DNA of 64,000 bases from Rallus limicola (GCA_022605955.1 JAKCOZ010000007.1:10421501-10485500); one strand, 5' to 3'. Counted from the first letter of the stretch, positions 38,261 through 52,520 are shown. Notes: generated by a model not told the origin, from the sequence alone. Program-made: numbers and translations.

Positions 38261-40649
38261 GGGAAAGCTTTGAAACAGCTTATGTCTTCCCTCTCAATGA
38301 TTCATAAGATAGGTGCTGAACCTCGGTATTATTAGAGAGATAAAATCCACAGACTGTGGGGTCTAATAATAGGCAACTATACTGCTATCCATATTACCTT
38401 GTAAAATTGAAGTATTGATTTTTTAAAGCATGGTTTGCTACTTAGCAGACCAATCCCACTACTATTGTAGTGAGTGGGATTTTGCTATTGACTTTAGTGG
38501 GAACAGGGGTTTTGCCTTTAAAATGGTCTATTTCACATTATTATGGTAATGTCATTTCAGCAATTCTTAAAATTGCCCTTCTTGGCCTTGGACGTTTTAA
38601 AAGATTACTGTAGAAATTATTTCAGCTCAACTTGTTCACCTCATTTCTGCTCATGACACATCCAAAGTTTTGGTTAGATAAATAAGATGGATAACTTATT
38701 GCTCCAGATGGTTGTGGGTGGATTGGGCCTCATAGATTCTCCAGTTTCATGTTTATAAGGGTTTTGGGTGGGGTTTTGGTTTGGGGTTTTTTTTGTTCTA
38801 TGGTCTGTTTTTTCTTTTTAATTTTACAGAAGCCTACATTTAGATACCCATTTGTAGATCTCTTGTGTGCAGCTTAGACTGCATTTGGTTGCTCACCAAA
38901 ATAGCGTGCCTTCCAAAGAAAGATTAAAAATATTAAAATGCAGCCAGCACAGTGAGTGGTTCAGTTCAACTGATGCTACACAAACAGGCTGATCCTACTG
39001 CCCATAGATAATATACATTTGAATCTTGGCACCTGCCACTGGATTGGAATTCAAAATTAGAAATGGCAGGCTTCGAGTTCTGGAAATAAAGGCAACATAA
39101 GGAAAAAACACGTTCTGTGCCTGTTAGTGAATAATAATCTGCAGCAGCAAAGACAAACAACAAGGATCAAGGGAAAAGCATAGTGCTGCGGACATGGAAT
39201 AGATATTGGGGCTATGACACAATGGTGAACCCATTCAAATTCAAATTGCAAGGAGTACCTAGCACCTGTATTAATTATTTGCATATTTGTATAAAGACCA
39301 TCTTTTTAGTGTCTAGTGAGATTCTGCTTAGCTCCTTTCTGCTGTATCATGCTGTGATCCTCAGTGTTGACGAATAAACTCCAATTTGCAATAAAATGCT
39401 AGGGAATATACATAGCGTTTGTTCAAAAATTTGCTGAAATTCAATTCAGCAAAATGAAATTAAACCAAACCATCATGTTGCATCTTCCTCACATTTTCCC
39501 AGGCAATTTTAATTGTTAGGTAGTTAATATCTTAAGGTTGTTCTGTGCTTCTAGGTGGCTACCAGGTATGCTTAGCTGCATAAATGCTGGTTTTGAAGAT
39601 CAATAGTAGCTTTTATTACCAAATTAACAGGTAGCATCAGCCTTCTTTTACCTGGTTTACTTCATTTGCTTTATTATTAAGATGATTGTGAAATGTATAG
39701 TACGTGTTTACCAGGCTTATTTTACTTTGCCCAGCCTCCACCTCTCTCAAAAGCTGCCTTTCGTGCTTTAGGATGAGCTCACAGGGAGCTATTAAACCAA
39801 AGTTTGTTTATACTTGATTGGATTTAACACTTTACTCGATTTGTTCTCTCATCTCACTTTTCTTCCCCTCTTGTTAGAAGCAGGATTTCTCCAAAGCAAA
39901 CATAGTTCAAAGAGACCAGGGAAAGGGAAAGAGATCTAAAATCTCCCTGTAGCATATGTCCTAATGCAGTACCCGTAGAAAAGGGAGAATACTTAAATAC
40001 CAGCAAACAAACCATCTCAAGAGTGTAATTGAGGATGAGTGTATGTGTTGTGTATGTTTAGTTGGAAAAGGGAAAGGATGAGAGATGTGCTTTTAATCAA
40101 CTCAAATATATGGGGATTTTAAAGGACTAAGCTCAAGCTTTTTCTCCAGTTTGTTTTTCCCCTCCCTAAACAATCAGAATATGGGGATTTCTGTGAAGGA
40201 GATCTGTCTGTGCAGTGCGTTGTGATGAGTGCAAGTCTGGTTCTGCAAGGAATTACAACCAAAGAAGTGGGAGCAGGGTGCTGCTGGTATTATTTTGCAG
40301 CTGAATTTGGCTTTGCTGTAATTAAACCTTTTCTAGATATTCTCACCCATTTTATAAATGTGTCTGTACACTTACTAAGCACTGGTCTAACACACTGGAA
40401 CATACTATGGCAAAACCACATAGCAATTATGGGTAAATTATTCTTTACAAACAGTGAAACTTTATCTGAATGTATCCTACTGAGAACTTGTTCTCTGCCA
40501 TTCAGTCAACCCATACCAACTGATTGGGGTACAGAGGGCACGTGTCAGAAATGCTTCGAGGGGGAGACCACACCTCACCTGCAGGGGCCTGGATGCCTAA
40601 GCATCACTCAAGGACTGCTTTATGTCTTCAAAACAGAGGCATAATATTT

Positions 40650-40673
40650 GGGGGGGGGGGGGGGGGGGGGGGG
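40650..40673 (+). repeat. Poly(G) run, 24 bases
   Basis: There are twenty-four consecutive guanines, flanked by ATATTT and TGGAGAATAATAATATATAT. Such a long pure G run is rare in vertebrate DNA and prone to length error in sequencing. Confidence 0.95.
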
Positions 40674-41929
40674 TGGAGAATAATAATATATATACATATT
40701 TCAAAAAATAATTCAAAGACATTCTGCTGGTCCTATCCCAGAAGGGGATTCCATCCAGCACAACTTCAGATGACTGAACTGTTCCTTCAAAACCACAGAA
40801 ATTTCATCAGCTTGACTCCTTCCAACTTCCTACAGCTACAGTCTTTCAGTCCTTTTGTAGGTCTCTTAGTTCACTCTTTGGATCTATTAGGCAAATTAAC
40901 AGTTAACTTTAAAATACTTCTACGAAACCATCGATGCTGAACTTTATTTGCTTGCTTTCAAATTACAGCAAGAATGACAATGCACATTTGCACATTTGTC
41001 ATATTTTTTTAAGTCTGTATGTCTGAATATTTTCCTGACTCTACATTTATTAAGAATTAAGTTTTTGAAAACAATCATAGTAAGGTAAATACTTATACAT
41101 TTATTAAAATTCAACAATAACTACATAGGTTGTTAGAATTCTATTAATTAAATTTTTCAGCTTGTTGATAAAATTTTACCTGCTTTCACCTATTTAGGAA
41201 CGCTTTCTCCTACTCAGTTTTTGAAAACTGTCCTTTTGGTTCAGATTGAAAATGTAGGGGTTCAAGTAGGGATACAGGTAAACCAATCTTTTCAGTTCTG
41301 TGCTTTCCTCCCAGTGTATCTTACCAAAAATGGACTGATTTGAAGAGAATAATATCAAAATTTGCTATACAGGAGGGCAGTTAAAAAGGAAGAAAGTAGT
41401 TTTATGTTAAGTGGTTTTACTCCGCTCTAGATCTTGCTTTATTATTTGCTCTGGTGCAAACTTAACTCCTCGGAAGCTGAGCATATGCCCAGTTCAGCTC
41501 TCAGTTCCACCAAAACAATGATAGCCAGGCTTCGTGCACTGGGAAATGAAAACTGAGGATTTCTGTGGGTTTTTATAAAAACAGAGAAAACAGGGCCCAA
41601 GTCCAAGGAGTTTACAATAGACTACTTTTGAGAAGTTCTGGGTTTTGATGCTGCATCAATACAGAACTTCTTATCCAATCTTCTTGTGGGATAAGCCCAA
41701 ACTGCGACAAAAAAAGAGTCTAGAACTATTTGGTAACAGTTTCAATAGATGTGCTTTGTCTGAACTGCAGGTTTTTGACAGGTACCTGGAATTGGAATAC
41801 AGTGCTCATTAAAAGAAGGCACAGTTGTTGTCTTCCTGCAAATTAAATACTTTAGTATTAGGACAACCATGGCACTGGGACTTGGCTGAACTCTCAGGAT
41901 ATAAAAAGATAATCAAAAGATGCCATTAC

Positions 41930-41948
41930 AAAAAAAAAAAAAAAAAAA
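41930..41948. repeat. Poly(A) run, 19 bases
   Basis: An adenine homopolymer in intron 1 is preceded by CATTAC and followed by GATGGC. No retroposed sequence was recognised next to it. Confidence 0.9.
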
Positions 41949-44900
41949 GATGGCTATGTCTAGATTAAGGAAAAAAAGAATGAGTTACATTTGTTATTAT
42001 TTCCCACTGCTGTTCCTTGAGAAATGCAGTGGGACAAGTGATCTAATTAGATATATGCCATACTTGCTGGTCAGACTGGTCAAAAGCGAAGTCTTCCAGA
42101 AACTGTCATCATTCAAATGAGCTAATTTCCTCTTAAATTTTCAATTATTTCTCTAATAATTCTACTCTCTTTTTTTTTTTCTTTTCTTCCCACTGTAATA
42201 AGGGTTTGGTAATAGTTTCAACAAATGCACACCAGAAAAGCTAACACAAGTAGACAAAAATACAGAGGTGGAAACAGAACGTTACTTCTCATCACAAGTG
42301 GAGTAAATTGGGACAGAGGTGGCTCACTGCAAACATTCTGTGTAAATCACAGTAGTGTCAGGCACTGGTCCATATAGGATAGTGCTGGAGCTCAGAAACT
42401 TGGTGATGTCCTTCCTTCCTGACAACGAGTAATATCACTACAGAAATGCGCCACAGAAACTGCTATGGTCAAATTGACCAACAAGCCATCTAGTCCCAGT
42501 CTCCAAGGGAGTCTGCAAAAGACACCTCAGAGCTCAGTAATTCTTATATAAACAAACAGATCTCTAAACAAAATACAGTGCATCCAGTCTCATTGTGTGA
42601 TAACAACTGAATCCTTTTCCTCTGCTAGCTTCAGCCAGCCTACTTTGGTTTCAGCCAACCTAAGTAGAACACATACCTAAATCATAATAATCTGTTCATG
42701 AAACAAGAGCATGAAGGCCGAGACCACCAGCAATACAAAAGCTCAGTAACAAGGGGAAGGGGGTGGGAAGATGCTGGGCTATCACCACACTCCACCAGTC
42801 TTCCCTTGTGTTGACTGTATGGGCTGGAACATGACTAACCCTGGTAGACACTCTAAAGTACAACACCAGGGAGGTGCTGCAAGGTACCAGGTAACCAAGT
42901 ACCATCGCCAATGCCCACGCACCCTGCGGAAGAGAGAAGGGAGGGTAGGAACATGACTTTGTCCTCACTTCTGCTCCAGCCAGCAAAGCTGAACTGACAT
43001 AAAGAGCATACTACATCCTTACGAGAGCCACGGAGCTATCATTCTCTTGTAAAATCCTTGGAAGAAGTTTTGGGTGAATCAGTCAGAGTTTCTCTAGGGG
43101 CTGCAATGCAGGCTTCCCATTCCCAACACTATGGGTTATAAAACAATGGCTTGCCTTTGAATTTACCTTTTGAGAAGGCTGTCAAAAGAGTCTTAGAAGA
43201 TGGAATATGATTAAAAAGGGTGGCTGCTGATTTTCCCCTCTCTGCTGTTCATCAGTGTTTACACCACACTGTATCTCTCACATGTCTACCTCTTCACATG
43301 TCTGTTTTCTACTGTGTATTTTCTCTTAACATTCATCTTTCTGGGTGTGACCATAAGCACCCATTTTCTTTAATTAGCTTAGTCATCTTCCCCAGGCCTT
43401 TCATCTGTCGTGACCTTTTCAAGATGAGGTAAATACACTAAGCATGTTGTTATAGGCAAGGACATACCACTTAATGAATGAGAAGAATAAGTTTTCAGCA
43501 TTATTCTCTATACTTTTTCTAATACCAATTTTGTTATCCCTGCTATGGTTATTGAAGATTCTCTTATTGATTTGTTTGAAATTATTCCCAAATATACCCC
43601 TTGAGATGGTGTACTAACTCTATACATTTTAGATGTGATTGAAAAGCTTGAATTCTTCCTTTCCTCTCAGAAAGCTAATGTCACAATGGCGTAAAATGTA
43701 AATTGTCTGGCAGTGGTCTGTAGGGAATTCTGCCTGCCATGATTTCTCCTTTTTCCCTTTGTTACAGTATTTCTGTTTTCCCTCCCAATTCTTCCTTGCC
43801 TTGCTTAACCTAATTAATTTGCATTTCCATCCAGTGTCAGAACCCCTTCATTTATCTGAGATGTATGTGTAAATATGTATACATGTATACTTAATGTGTA
43901 TGCATATATGCACATTGGACTGCATTTGTACAACTCTCAAATGGTTCCTATGGCTTCTCAACTCTTCACCAGCTTTAATTTACCATCAGAGCCAAAGTTC
44001 CAGCCCTGCTTTAGGAAAATCAGTATGAAATTACTTTCATTTCAAAAGGAAGCCAGAACCAAATTTTCACCTGAAAATTATCTGAAAGACTTCTGAGCAC
44101 GACAGGTTAGAGGAATGTGATCAACCCTTACAAAATCCAAACCAGTTGCACCAGCCAGGTATACTTCATATTGACACTTAACAGCTCTATTTTTAATTAT
44201 TTTCTTATTGATTTTTGTTTGTTTCTGGTGTTGAAATATGGTTCACTGATCTGCCATTTCTGTGAACTATCTTTGCCACCCTTTTATTTTCCCCTCTAAT
44301 ACATTTTTGGTCATCCTCCGGTATCATTCCCTCCAGTATATAGTAGCAAATTATATATTTAAACACTATTTTAGTTACTCCATTGTTAAGTTCACTGGCA
44401 TTCTTGGATTTGTATTAGTCTTGGTGATGTGCTGCAATTTAGTATCTTGATTTGCCATCACTTTTTTTTTTTTTTAATTTTTTTTTCCTTTATTTCTGTC
44501 TTCAGTTTCATCAGCTGAAAAATATAAACCCAGGACAGGTGCTTCCTCACTGCCCACAACAGAGAAGACATCCACTGAAAAATTTAGTTCTTTGAAAACT
44601 TTTTGTACTCCTCCTCATCTTTCCTGTCTGCTGAAACCTCTGGCTGTACCTTGTCCTGTTATTGTATCTAAATACTCGCATAACTACTTGCTTGCTCCTC
44701 ATCTTCTATCAGCTCAGGGTAGTGAGCATTAGTCCACGTAGAAATTCAACTTCCAACATGCCAACTCAATGCTGCTTTACCCTGCAGAGAGGTCATGGTT
44801 CAGTGGCAGCTACTTCACCTCTGGATCTGCTTTGTGCAAGTGTTCTATAAAATCCACCTGGCAGCATTGGTAGTGCTATGCTTAAGTCCAGAGGCAACAA

Positions 44901-47900
44901 AGAGAGCAATCACTAGATGTACACATTTAAAAATGTAAGTTAAGAATCATAACTTATTTAAGTGCAAGTCATTTCATCTCCTGAATTTCCTTAAGCACTG
45001 CCAAAATGTTATCACATCCATCTCTTGTTGCATTAAAAACTTTGGGGTAACAAGATTCACAGAACTTCCAGACACCTAGATTTTACTGGCAATATAATAT
45101 ATATAACCATTCATTTCCCAGAGGAGCTTAGTTACAGGCTCTCGAGTGAGAAGGGTTGAATGAGTTTCATCCTAGGTTCAAGTAGGTCATTTAATAAAAA
45201 CTGTCCTTCCAAGTCTATATGGAATATTTATTACTGGAAAAAAAGAGGAAGTTTTCACCTGAGGTTCACTCTAACATAGATCAGGTTTATGAAGCAAAAT
45301 GTTCACTACAGATAGCCCCTTAAGTTGAAGAGTATCCACATACACATCTAAATGGTGCCAACCCTACAATTCAATTTCAACAACTGGCTTTAATCCCTGC
45401 AGATGTACATAGTAACTGTCAGGTTTTGCAGCCTGCAGAGTTATTGAAGAAGCAGTTAGAAGCCTGTACAACTACCTGCTATAAAGTTGATCATCGCTAC
45501 GGAAATCCATTTGCATCTAGAAGAATGCTCAACACCATAACTTGTAGCAAGTCTTTCTTAGATATTGGTAGTGCCCATCTGTATATTTTATAAGACATTA
45601 AGAAAAAACAAAAACAAAACACAACAACTTGCTGATGGAAACGTAAGGTTTTGAGGCTCATCTATTTACACAGAACAAAAGGGTAATTTAAGAAAGCTAC
45701 AGGATCACTTGCATTGCTGCTGTACAGGAATGCAAACAACTCTCATGCACCAGCTAATATCTCCTGAGTTTTCTTAAGTCAGAGAGGCTTCTGGTGGGTT
45801 TGAAATGATATATACAAGATAAAACCATCTTTCATGTCCTGGAAAGCTCTACTCATTTTGGAAGCATGTTGATCAGGGTTGACCCACTCAATAAGAAACA
45901 AAAGACTCCTGTGATGCTCTGTGGTGTATGGGGTCTGCAGATTCTGGTAGGATCCTGCTGGAGCAGGTTTCCTGCTACACTGTCTTTTCATCTTTCTCCA
46001 CATCTACCTCTTTATATTTCTGTTCACGCAAACTCTCACCAGCTTGCTTCAGAGCAAACCCAAACCAGCTACTGGTTGCCTTCTCTCAATAGCAGACCAA
46101 AACTCGTGGTTCAGTGTTAGTCAAGTTAAACTTATTTCTGTAGCGTAAAATGCAATTTGAATCATTAGCTCCTACATTCGTCCAAGTGTTTATGATAAGC
46201 CCTCTCTACATGGAATCCTTGTGTACATATATATGTGTGTAGTCTCTCTGGATTGTCTCCTTTCTGTCTACAGCATTGAACAAGAGCAATGGTGAATACA
46301 CCAGAAGACAGCAAAGAAACAAACCGCCTCCGTAAAAAGATCAGAAGAAGTCCCATTGTGCTGTACTGATTGCCTATCAACCCGTTTTAGCACCCACCAG
46401 CTTATTTTTCACTGAGCATGTAGCCACAGAAACAACACGCAGTACTTCTGAAGAAAATCAGGGCTGAAGTGCCCGAGCTGGAGTCCCTTCCCATCCTGCA
46501 CCATGACTGAGTGCACTGCAGCTTCACAGACACGAGGCTGAGGGTGACGCACTGAAGCACCCAGTTCACTGTCACCTCAGTCTTCTCAGCAAAAGTTCAC
46601 AGCAGCATGAAAATTAAACTGGGAGGTTTAATTTTGGATCTGTGGAAAGACTTGGGCTTTCCAGCTGTAAGCCTAGTCTTTACCAGGGGACAGCACTGAA
46701 TCTTCATCCTGTTACACGTGGGATGTACGTGCCAGTACTGTTACGGTATTGCTACACCCTATTTAATGTTTCTAAAGTAACATTACCTCTTTCTAGCTTT
46801 ACAGAAGCAGCATTTGTCAATGCTCCTTCTTAAAAAATTTCTTCATGCTTCTTAGGGAAATTCTACCTTCATGTTGCCAAGAAATCTCAGATCCTCTGCT
46901 GTTTGCCCCTCTCTCGCACACACGTGTGTGGAGATGGGTGTTACCTACAGCTGCCTCAATGTTTTTGAATTTCAGGACAGAGTTTTTCTTTTTATTCACA
47001 AACACTCTGCTGAACGCCTGCATGAAGAGTTGCCAACTAAACCGGTTTTGTTCCATCTGCTATGACTATTTTCCAGCACCATCGCTCTGATTCACCAGCA
47101 TATCCCTCCTCACTGACTCTGTCAGGAGGTCTGTGAACAGCAGGGCATAGGCTGCGGGTAACTGGAGGAGACGAAGCTCCTCAGACCTGAACGGGGGTTA
47201 AGGAAATTGCGGTGAGCAGTTAAAAGAGGACGGATATGGGAGGGCTCGAATACCACTTCTGAGCCTGGAAGGTGCATTTAACAGGACTGCAAACTACCGC
47301 AGAATTGTACCATGGGATAAATTATAGCTCACCCTCAGCATCACCTTTCCATGGTACTTACTGCCATTATGTGTTGGCAGTTCAGCAGACTGCAGAGCTA
47401 CTGATACATACTCGACAAACTAAAATAAAGGACAATTTAAAACATAAGATAATTTTAAACACTGCATTTTGACATAACAAGGTATTTATACTGTGATCTG
47501 TTTCTTACGTTGTTCATAAACAAAGTAATTTATATAAAATCAAACCATAAACTCATACGTCCATCTCCTGCTCTTCATCACTAACAGAACAAGAGGTGGG
47601 CTGGGTACACCCTTTTCCATAGAACTGACTGGCCTATAATTTTAAGCCCTAAATCCTGTAATCAGATTCAGTAGTACAGCCCTGCACCTGCAGAAAGCCT
47701 CTCTGGCCTGCTAGCAGCAATCCAATAGCTACCAGATCCTCCTGGAGGACCTAAAGATTTAATTAAACTGAACAAAATTTGGTTTCTGAATGAAAGTCCA
47801 TTCTATGCTTCTAGTTGGAAAATATAAAAGACAGCATGGGAAAATTCATACACTAGGTCTGTGATTTCATTAAAGTCAGTGGAGTCATTCAAAATTAATA

Positions 47901-48879
47901 ATGACATAAAAGCAGTCCCGACTTGGCCTCTGAGGTTATATTCTATTCGTTTGCTAATGTCGTGTAAATTTTATATTTGAGATGAATCCTGCAATCATTT
48001 TGGCCCTTCTTTTTCAAAGGACAGTTCTGCTTAGAACCCAATGGCACAGCTTGGGTCATTATTTTCTAACTTTTTTTGAAATCAGGACTGATTTTAGGAG
48101 CCATATTTGTGTCTATGGGCAACAAACATCAAGCCTGAGAAAGAAAAGTGGTGAAAATATTATTTTTTTTCAGATCGCAAATGGATAAACAGTTCCAGTT
48201 AAAAGAACTACAGAAAAAAATACACACCAAAAAAATCCGCCATAAAAATCACATGTACGATTGGAAAAGATATTAGACTAGAATTATTAGTTCTGTGCAT
48301 CCTTATGTATTGTGAGTACCATGGGTTGGAAGTCGATACTGTCAGCCATTTGGCATATCTGTGGGCCCGATACATTTATACAGCGGCCTAGGAGAGGCAT
48401 AATTCCACTGCCTTCATAAAGTGCAGTTTGGGCTGAATGAAAGAAAACCTATGACAGCAGGAATAGCAATCTGAAAAGTTGCCAAAGTGAGATACACTGG
48501 GTTGCACACCTTGCACACAGTACCTTGTTGTGCGTTGTCCCACTCTGGACCTAAAATGGCTGTTTTGCAGGGGATGTTGTTGCCTGGTGACCAAAAGTGC
48601 ATCTCCTAGGCCGCAGAGGGATGTGAACATTCAGAAATTGATTTGTTCCTGTTGCTCTCGACCCGTAAAATAGATTAAGCCAGCATGTAATCATCTATGC
48701 ATTCTCCTTGCTGGCATGCTTAAACTTGGTACCAAAGATAGGCCTGCGATTTAGAGCTGCTTACCAACAGGGCAGGGGAAAACCAGGATAATACCTTGCA
48801 TGCTACTGTGCATGGAATATGAAAGTAGACCAAGCCTCAGATACTGCAAGACACCCCTGCTTCAATTAAGTCTGTGTTG

Positions 48880-49255
48880 TACATCTAGCCTGTTCCGGTG
48901 CAACCTCCCAGTTGCTATCAGGCTCTCTTTCTTTCATTAGAATCAAGTAGTTAATTAGCCCCAGCCTGTCCTCTCTCCTTCTCTCTTTCCCTTTAACGCA
49001 GCAGTAATGATGTCTAATTACCAGCAGCAGTGGATTACAGCACCATCAGGAGCAAATCTCTCTGGCTGACAGCAAAGCTGAGCAGCAAATCTTAAAGCTT
49101 CAAGGAGAGAATAATTCCTAATGAAGTATTTGAATATTTGCTTATTTTTGACCAGCTCGTGACTGTTAAGTCCAACTTGTAATTTCATCCATCCTGTTAC
49201 TACAGAGGGAGCACTCATGCTGCCAGCAGTGATTAATTTTAAATTGAAATTGCTT
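48880..49255. promoter_or_regulatory. Candidate conserved non-coding element in intron 1
   Basis: Non-repetitive, complex AT-rich sequence carries several homeodomain-type cores (TTAATTAG near 48952, CTAATTAC near 49014, GATTAATTTTAAATTG near 49232) plus CAGCAG and CAGCACC words. It has no coding potential. The texture resembles developmental enhancers in introns of neural genes. No alignment could be made, so this is a judgement by eye. Confidence 0.3.
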
Positions 49256-52244
49256 TTACCTATGGTGAGATCAAGTGATGAACAAGAATGAGAGGATGAG
49301 GAAGGGATTCGATGTTTGGGGATCTGCTACTGTTTGTGGCTCTCTGTGGACTGGAGGAGCTCAAACATATGGGGTAACAGTGAGAAGAAAAAAAGTCCAG
49401 TGAGACAGCGGGACATTTCTAAATGGTCATAAATTAATAAACTCCCAAATGATTAGTAAGAGTTAAAGAAATGAGAGAATGGGCTTTGAAGGCTTACCAA
49501 CAATTACTGTCTGATGAAAATCCCATCTTTCCCCCTGTAACTTATCACTCCTGGCTGGGTGAAATACTTGGCCTCTTCAAGTCAACAGGAGCTTTGCTGC
49601 TGGCTTGTTCCGGGCCAGGGGCTGCGTCCCTGTTCCATCACCTGGGTTGTGCCTAAGCCTTCAGCGCCTTGCAGGCGCTGCCCCTGCCCTGGTAGCAGCT
49701 CATACAAACCACTGCCACCCTACCTACCGGTCTGCTTAAATAGTCCTCTGCCTTTTGTGATGGGATAGTGACACCAGATTCCTGAGTTTAGGAGGGGATG
49801 GTGTTTAATTCTCAGAGCTGAACGCTGTATGACAGTGCTGAGTATCACCTTTTTTCACTTATGTTGGACGTCAGACTTAAGTTGGCCAGCAGGAAGAAAT
49901 TTTACCTACATGCAAGACCTCTCCTGGAAGGGTTTATATGTCATTGTTCAAGAAATGTACAGATATTCAGGAACTGCTTACAGAGAGGTCATGCTAACTT
50001 TCCTGATTTTATTAGCAGGCATCCTTATTTTATTAGGCTACTTACTTTATTAGGATTCCTGCTTGTTTACTTAAGCTATCTAAAGGTAGTTACTTCTCCA
50101 AGAATATTAATACATATAGAGGGACATACAGAGAGATTCATAGTTAAGGATATGATTCCCCCAAATGAACAAAAGTAAGACCTCTGACTGAAATCTTTAG
50201 GAGTAAAAAAAAAAAAAAAGGAAAAAAAAAAGAAAAAAAAATACTATTTAATCTGAAAATAAAATAGAAGAGGGGATCCAAGGTGGGACTCTGAGTTTTT
50301 ATGGTTCAACAAAGGTGAGAGAAAATAAACAAGCTGATCATCACAGAGTCTGGTGTTTCAGAGGCCCAGAAAAGCATTTGATTTTTAAATTCCATCTTGT
50401 AAAATAAAGGCAAGCCTTTTTATTTATCAGGGTAGTCAATGTAGTTTTAAAAAATACTGAATTTGCTTACAGCTTTGAAGTTACAATGAAAAGGATAGTC
50501 TTCAGGATAAACCACCTTCCTTGCCTACTGGCTCTCCAAAATTATTATTCCAGTAAGCAGAAGACCTATTAAAAAATGTTGACCTAATTGGAGAATTCTG
50601 CTTTAGACAACGTTTATGTCATAAATTTTATCCACAGTTCCTTCTGGGGTCCCAAGATTAGCAATCGGCTGTCTAATGATAGAACGGTAATCCGCCAAAT
50701 TACCTGAACCTATAGGCAGACCTAGAACACTTCGGTGGCTAAAAACCGTGGAGAGGGAACAAACTCTGCCCGGAGCTTCTCTTTCACTTTAAATCTTCGT
50801 ATTTGCAAACTCCTTAAAATTAATTTCCCACCTCTACCTCCCTCGCTGCCACGACGGCGCTGATGACAAGGGGGCAAATCTAAGCCGGCCCCCGGGGATG
50901 CCCAGGTTTATGACTTCATGAAGGCAGAGAGAGGCAGATTTCCCCAGCAGCCTACGTCACAACCCAACCCAGAATACTTTCCAAGAAGCCCCCTTTGCTG
51001 CGCCACCCAGCCACCTTCCCGTTAGGTCAGAATAAGCTGCCACTCAGAAAAATAAAACAAACCAAAAAAAACCCCAAAACAAAACCAAAAAAAAAAAAAG
51101 AAAAATAAAAAAGAAGAAAGAAAAAGACAAGAAAGGGGAATATTGCTCACCCAAGCCAAATGACCAGGCAGGGATATTTTTAATTGCCAGGTTTCCTCCT
51201 GCAGCTCCCCCTCCCCGCCCGCCCCACGCACAGACAAAAGAAGCTTAGCTTGCGTGACCCGGAGCAGAAGAAGTAAGAATAATGATACATTAAGAGAGTT
51301 CAATAGGCAAAAACCTACTTGCAGCCAACAGTCCCCATCTTCTTAAATAGGAAAATCTGTCGCTTCTGCCACCACCACGCATAATAGCTCTCCCGCTGTC
51401 AGCCAGACCTGCGCCGAGCTCTGCAGCTCCAGCGCCTGCCGGGGGATGCCACGCTACCCTAACGCATCAAATTGAGTTTTAAGCCTTATGGCTGCGAGAC
51501 TCGTGCGACCCCAGAAAGAGGAACAGAATAACACCCTTCCTTCCTTCGGTCATGCGGAACCCTCTCTCCCTTTGTTGAGCATCCTTCTCTCCCCGCCGCC
51601 GTGACGGTCGCAGCCGGCGCTTCGCAGCCAGCCAAGGCACAGCCGTGCCGCTCGGCGGCTCAGGGGCTGCGGGCTAACAATAAATTGGGGGGGGAGGGGG
51701 GGGGAAAGAGAGAGAGAGAAACCAGGGGAAAACCGCCCCCCCCCCCCCAACTGATATACCGGGGAAAGCCCCCCGTCCCCCCCCCCCCAAATCACCGACC
51801 GGCGACACGCTTGGCTTTGTGCCAGGCAGGCTACCCCCGTGCGCTATCGATCAGCCCCGCCGGCGGCGGGGGGCCGCTGCCCGGGGCGGCGGGGCCCGGC
51901 ACAATGGCCGGAGCGGCGGCGGCGGGACAATAGCCCACCCCAAACCCGCCGCGGCGGCCCGGGGGTGGGGATGGGGGAGAAACCGGGGGAGGGGGGCGAC
52001 GAGGACGAGGAGGAGAACGACACCGACCCGGCAAGGGTGTGTTGTGCGCACGATCGCTTTAAATAAAAGGACCCACAAAGACCTCGGCGGTGTATAATGT
52101 GACAGGCAAACGCAACATGGTGATGATGACTTGGGGGAAGAGGGAGGAAGGAGCCAACTGTGGCTGCGGCTCCCCCTGTGCCTCTCGCTCCCGGAGCGGG
52201 CTGCAGCGGCCGACATAGAACAAGGAAGACAATTCTCTACTAAC

Positions 52245-52511
52245 CGTGGTTTTGACTGGCACGTACAGCACTTGCTTCCCTCCTCCAGCACCACCACTGA
52301 CCTCGTCCGAGTTGCCGAGCTGGAAGCCTTTAGATTTGACCCAGAATTTGAATTTGGCATTATCCGTGGAGCTCGACTCGGAGCCGTTCAGGAGCTGGAC
52401 GATCCGGTCGTATTTTTTACGGGTCACCGTCTTGGTTTTTCCTGAGTCCCCGTAAGTCCTGAGACACCAGTCTTGAAACTGGCGGTACATGTCCCGGTCG
52501 CTGCTCTCCAT
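52245..52511 (-). CDS. NOL4: NOL4 coding exon 1 (residues 1-89)
   Basis: This is the first coding exon of nucleolar protein 4, a nuclear/nucleolar protein of vertebrates expressed mainly in brain and testis, whose molecular role is poorly defined. The translation opens MESSDRDMYRQFQDWCLRTY and continues with KTKTVTRKKYDRIVQLLNG, KFKFWVKSKGFQL and KQVLYVPVKTT, matching NOL4 nearly residue for residue as I remember the mammalian protein. Basic clusters (KTKTVTRKK) fit a nuclear protein. A glycine-rich linker (SGGAGGGK, about residues 72-79) differs from mammals, as does one extra residue near the N-terminus. The start is firm: an in-frame TAG lies 9 nt upstream (52518-52520), and the ATG has A at -3 and G at +4. 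The exon ends in phase 0 at ACG, followed by GTTAGT, a weaker donor than those of the other exons. The close relative NOL4L is unlikely because downstream exons fit NOL4 better. Confidence 0.97.
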
Positions 52512-52520
52512 AATCTCCTA

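Larger units (their letters stand above)
37960..52244 (-). other. NOL4 intron 1, promoter-proximal half
   Basis: This stretch runs from the intronic CpG island to the exon 1 donor. It contains a small CpG patch at 38175-38260, a 24-base poly(G) run at 40650-40673, poly(A) runs at 41930-41948 and 50205-50219, and a block at 48880-49255 rich in TAATTA-type homeodomain motifs. CpG density rises again from about 51200 toward exon 1. No CR1 or LTR copy was recognised over these 14 kb, which is notably repeat-poor. The frames at 40210-40644 and nearby match no family I know. Confidence 0.7.

Noticed and set aside
40210..40940. Frames of 144 and 138 codons on the plus strand in intron 1
   Set aside because: No recognisable domain. 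The second frame reads through the poly(G) run, which argues against coding.
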